DNA of 6,135 bases from Clostridia bacterium (GTDB lineage Bacteria; Bacillota; Clostridia; Oscillospirales; CAG-272). Under the pieces are notes generated by a model that saw only the letters and a program-made list of their open reading frames with translations, was not told the origin of the DNA and searched no databases. The number at the start of each line of letters is the position of its first letter. The first letter of the stretch is position 1. A program made the position numbers and the translations under genes. Positions 5,730 through 6,135 of this stretch are shown piece by piece. The DNA lies in contig JAFVRI010000007.1 in assembly GCA_017504335.1 (NCBI GenBank), positions 1 through 6,135 on the forward strand, in the 5' to 3' direction.

Positions 5730-6133
5730 GTAGGAGTTTTTTCCCCTCCCTCCACGGCGGACAGATCGCAAAGCCCACGACGGATCGCCGCCTCGAAGAA
5801 CTCGTCAAGATCATAGGACTTGGGAACCTCCCGCTTCTCCTCGGGTGACGCCCTCGGTTTTCTTCTTTCCCGCTTCTCGTCCTCCCGCCACCAGGAGAGA
5901 AGCACGTCCATCGGGCTCTGAGAGTGCTCCCTTCCGTATTCCTCGGCACGGCTTTGCCGCTCCTCTATGTAGCCCGAAGGAATCCCAAAAGAAATCAGAT
6001 CCTCTTTTTCTTGCTCGGAGAGCCTGCGGAGGCAGGCGGAGCCGGCGGAGGCAGGCGGAGCCGGCGGAGCCAACGGAGTCAGCGGAGCCATCGGAGGAAA
6101 GCGAAGCGCTCCCACCGTCATTTTCAATTCCAT
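5726..6133 (-). CDS. Proline-rich hypothetical protein, possibly N-terminally partial
   Basis: I do not recognise this protein. Read from the ATG two bases inside the window edge it is 135 aa, but the frame is open to the edge, so the true start may lie outside. A second ATG at 6121 has a GGA 7 bases upstream and is an alternative start. Residues 13-34 are rich in Pro and Ala (APLTPLAPPAPP, then ASAGSA) and are encoded by short DNA repeats. The rest is highly charged: a predicted helical stretch at about 38-70, a WW pair at 81-82, an Arg/Lys/Glu-rich segment at 84-104, and an acidic/aromatic motif YDLDEFFEAAIRRGL at 107-121 that looks like a short conserved helix. There is no signal peptide or membrane segment. 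Its stop codon lies inside the -35 box of the downstream promoter and no terminator separates the two, so some read-through into the operon is possible. It is probably not part of the fatty acid pathway. Confidence 0.6.
   Translation of the reverse strand: MELKMTVGALRFPPMAPLTPLAPPAPPASAGSACLRRLSEQEKEDLISFGIPSGYIEERQSRAEEYGREHSQSPMDVLLSWWREDEKRERRKPRASPEEKREVPKSYDLDEFFEAAIRRGLCDLSAVEGGEKTPT
6028..6065. repeat. Two perfect tandem copies of a 19-bp repeat
   Basis: The unit GGAGGCAGGCGGAGCCGGC occurs at 6028-6046 and 6047-6065 with no mismatch, followed by a third partial copy (GGAGCC). It lies inside the hypothetical gene. Because 19 is not a multiple of 3, gain or loss of one copy would shift that reading frame, and the two copies are read in different frames by the same gene. 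Confidence 0.9.
6063..6098. repeat. Degenerate 9-bp repeat tract (about 4 units)
   Basis: Four consecutive 9-bp units resembling GGCGGAGCC (GGCGGAGCC, AACGGAGTC, AGCGGAGCC, ATCGGAGGA) sit next to the 19-bp repeat and share its GGAGCC core. On the coding strand they encode the tripeptide-like run APL-TPL-APP-APP, so this tract keeps the reading frame. The 19-bp repeat probably grew from it. Confidence 0.75.
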
Positions 6134-6135
6134 TC

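Noticed and set aside
1..6135. CRISPR arrays, tRNA/rRNA, insertion sequences, attachment sites
   Set aside because: No regularly spaced repeats, cloverleaf-like segments, transposase frames or terminal inverted repeats were seen on either strand.

Overview
The window reads as a compact, single-strand operon from a Clostridia-like Firmicute, probably a gut Oscillospiraceae/Lachnospiraceae-type organism. This placement is inferred from the Firmicutes-type fatty acid kinase genes, strong AGGAG-type ribosome binding sites, a textbook sigma-A promoter and moderately high GC with G/C-ending codons; no taxonomic marker gene is present. All genes supported here lie on the minus strand, so the operon runs from high to low coordinates.

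Layout in transcription order. (1) A proline-rich, repeat-bearing hypothetical protein at the right edge, possibly cut by the window end (5726-6133). (2) A perfect consensus promoter (TTGACA, 17 bp, TATAAT; 5701-5729) whose -35 box contains the stop codon of the hypothetical gene, followed by an imperfect palindrome that could be an operator. (3) A TetR/AcrR-type regulator (5096-5650). (4) A FakA/YloV-type fatty acid kinase (3405-5084). (5) A PlsX-type acyl-phosphate:ACP acyltransferase (2402-3385). (6) A DegV/FakB-type fatty acid binding protein (1483-2400). (7) A large GNAT-superfamily protein (344-1486). (8) A dedicated acyl carrier protein (115-339). Gaps between genes 3 to 8 are at most 19 bp and one pair overlaps as ATGA, so they are very probably co-transcribed and translationally coupled. 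Positions 1-114 are AT-rich and hold no gene I can support.

Functionally the genes form a complete route. DegV/FakB presents an exogenous fatty acid, FakA phosphorylates it to acyl phosphate, PlsX moves the acyl group to the small ACP, and the GNAT protein is placed to transfer it from acyl-ACP to an acceptor, most simply an amine. The window has no fatty acid synthesis, phospholipid (PlsY/PlsC), adenylation or amine-making gene, so both fatty acid and acceptor would come from elsewhere. This matches in outline the fatty acid amide gene clusters reported, as I recall, from human gut Clostridia, which join exogenous fatty acids to amines. The route is inferred from family membership and gene order. 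The identity of the GNAT acceptor and the effector sensed by the TetR protein are open.
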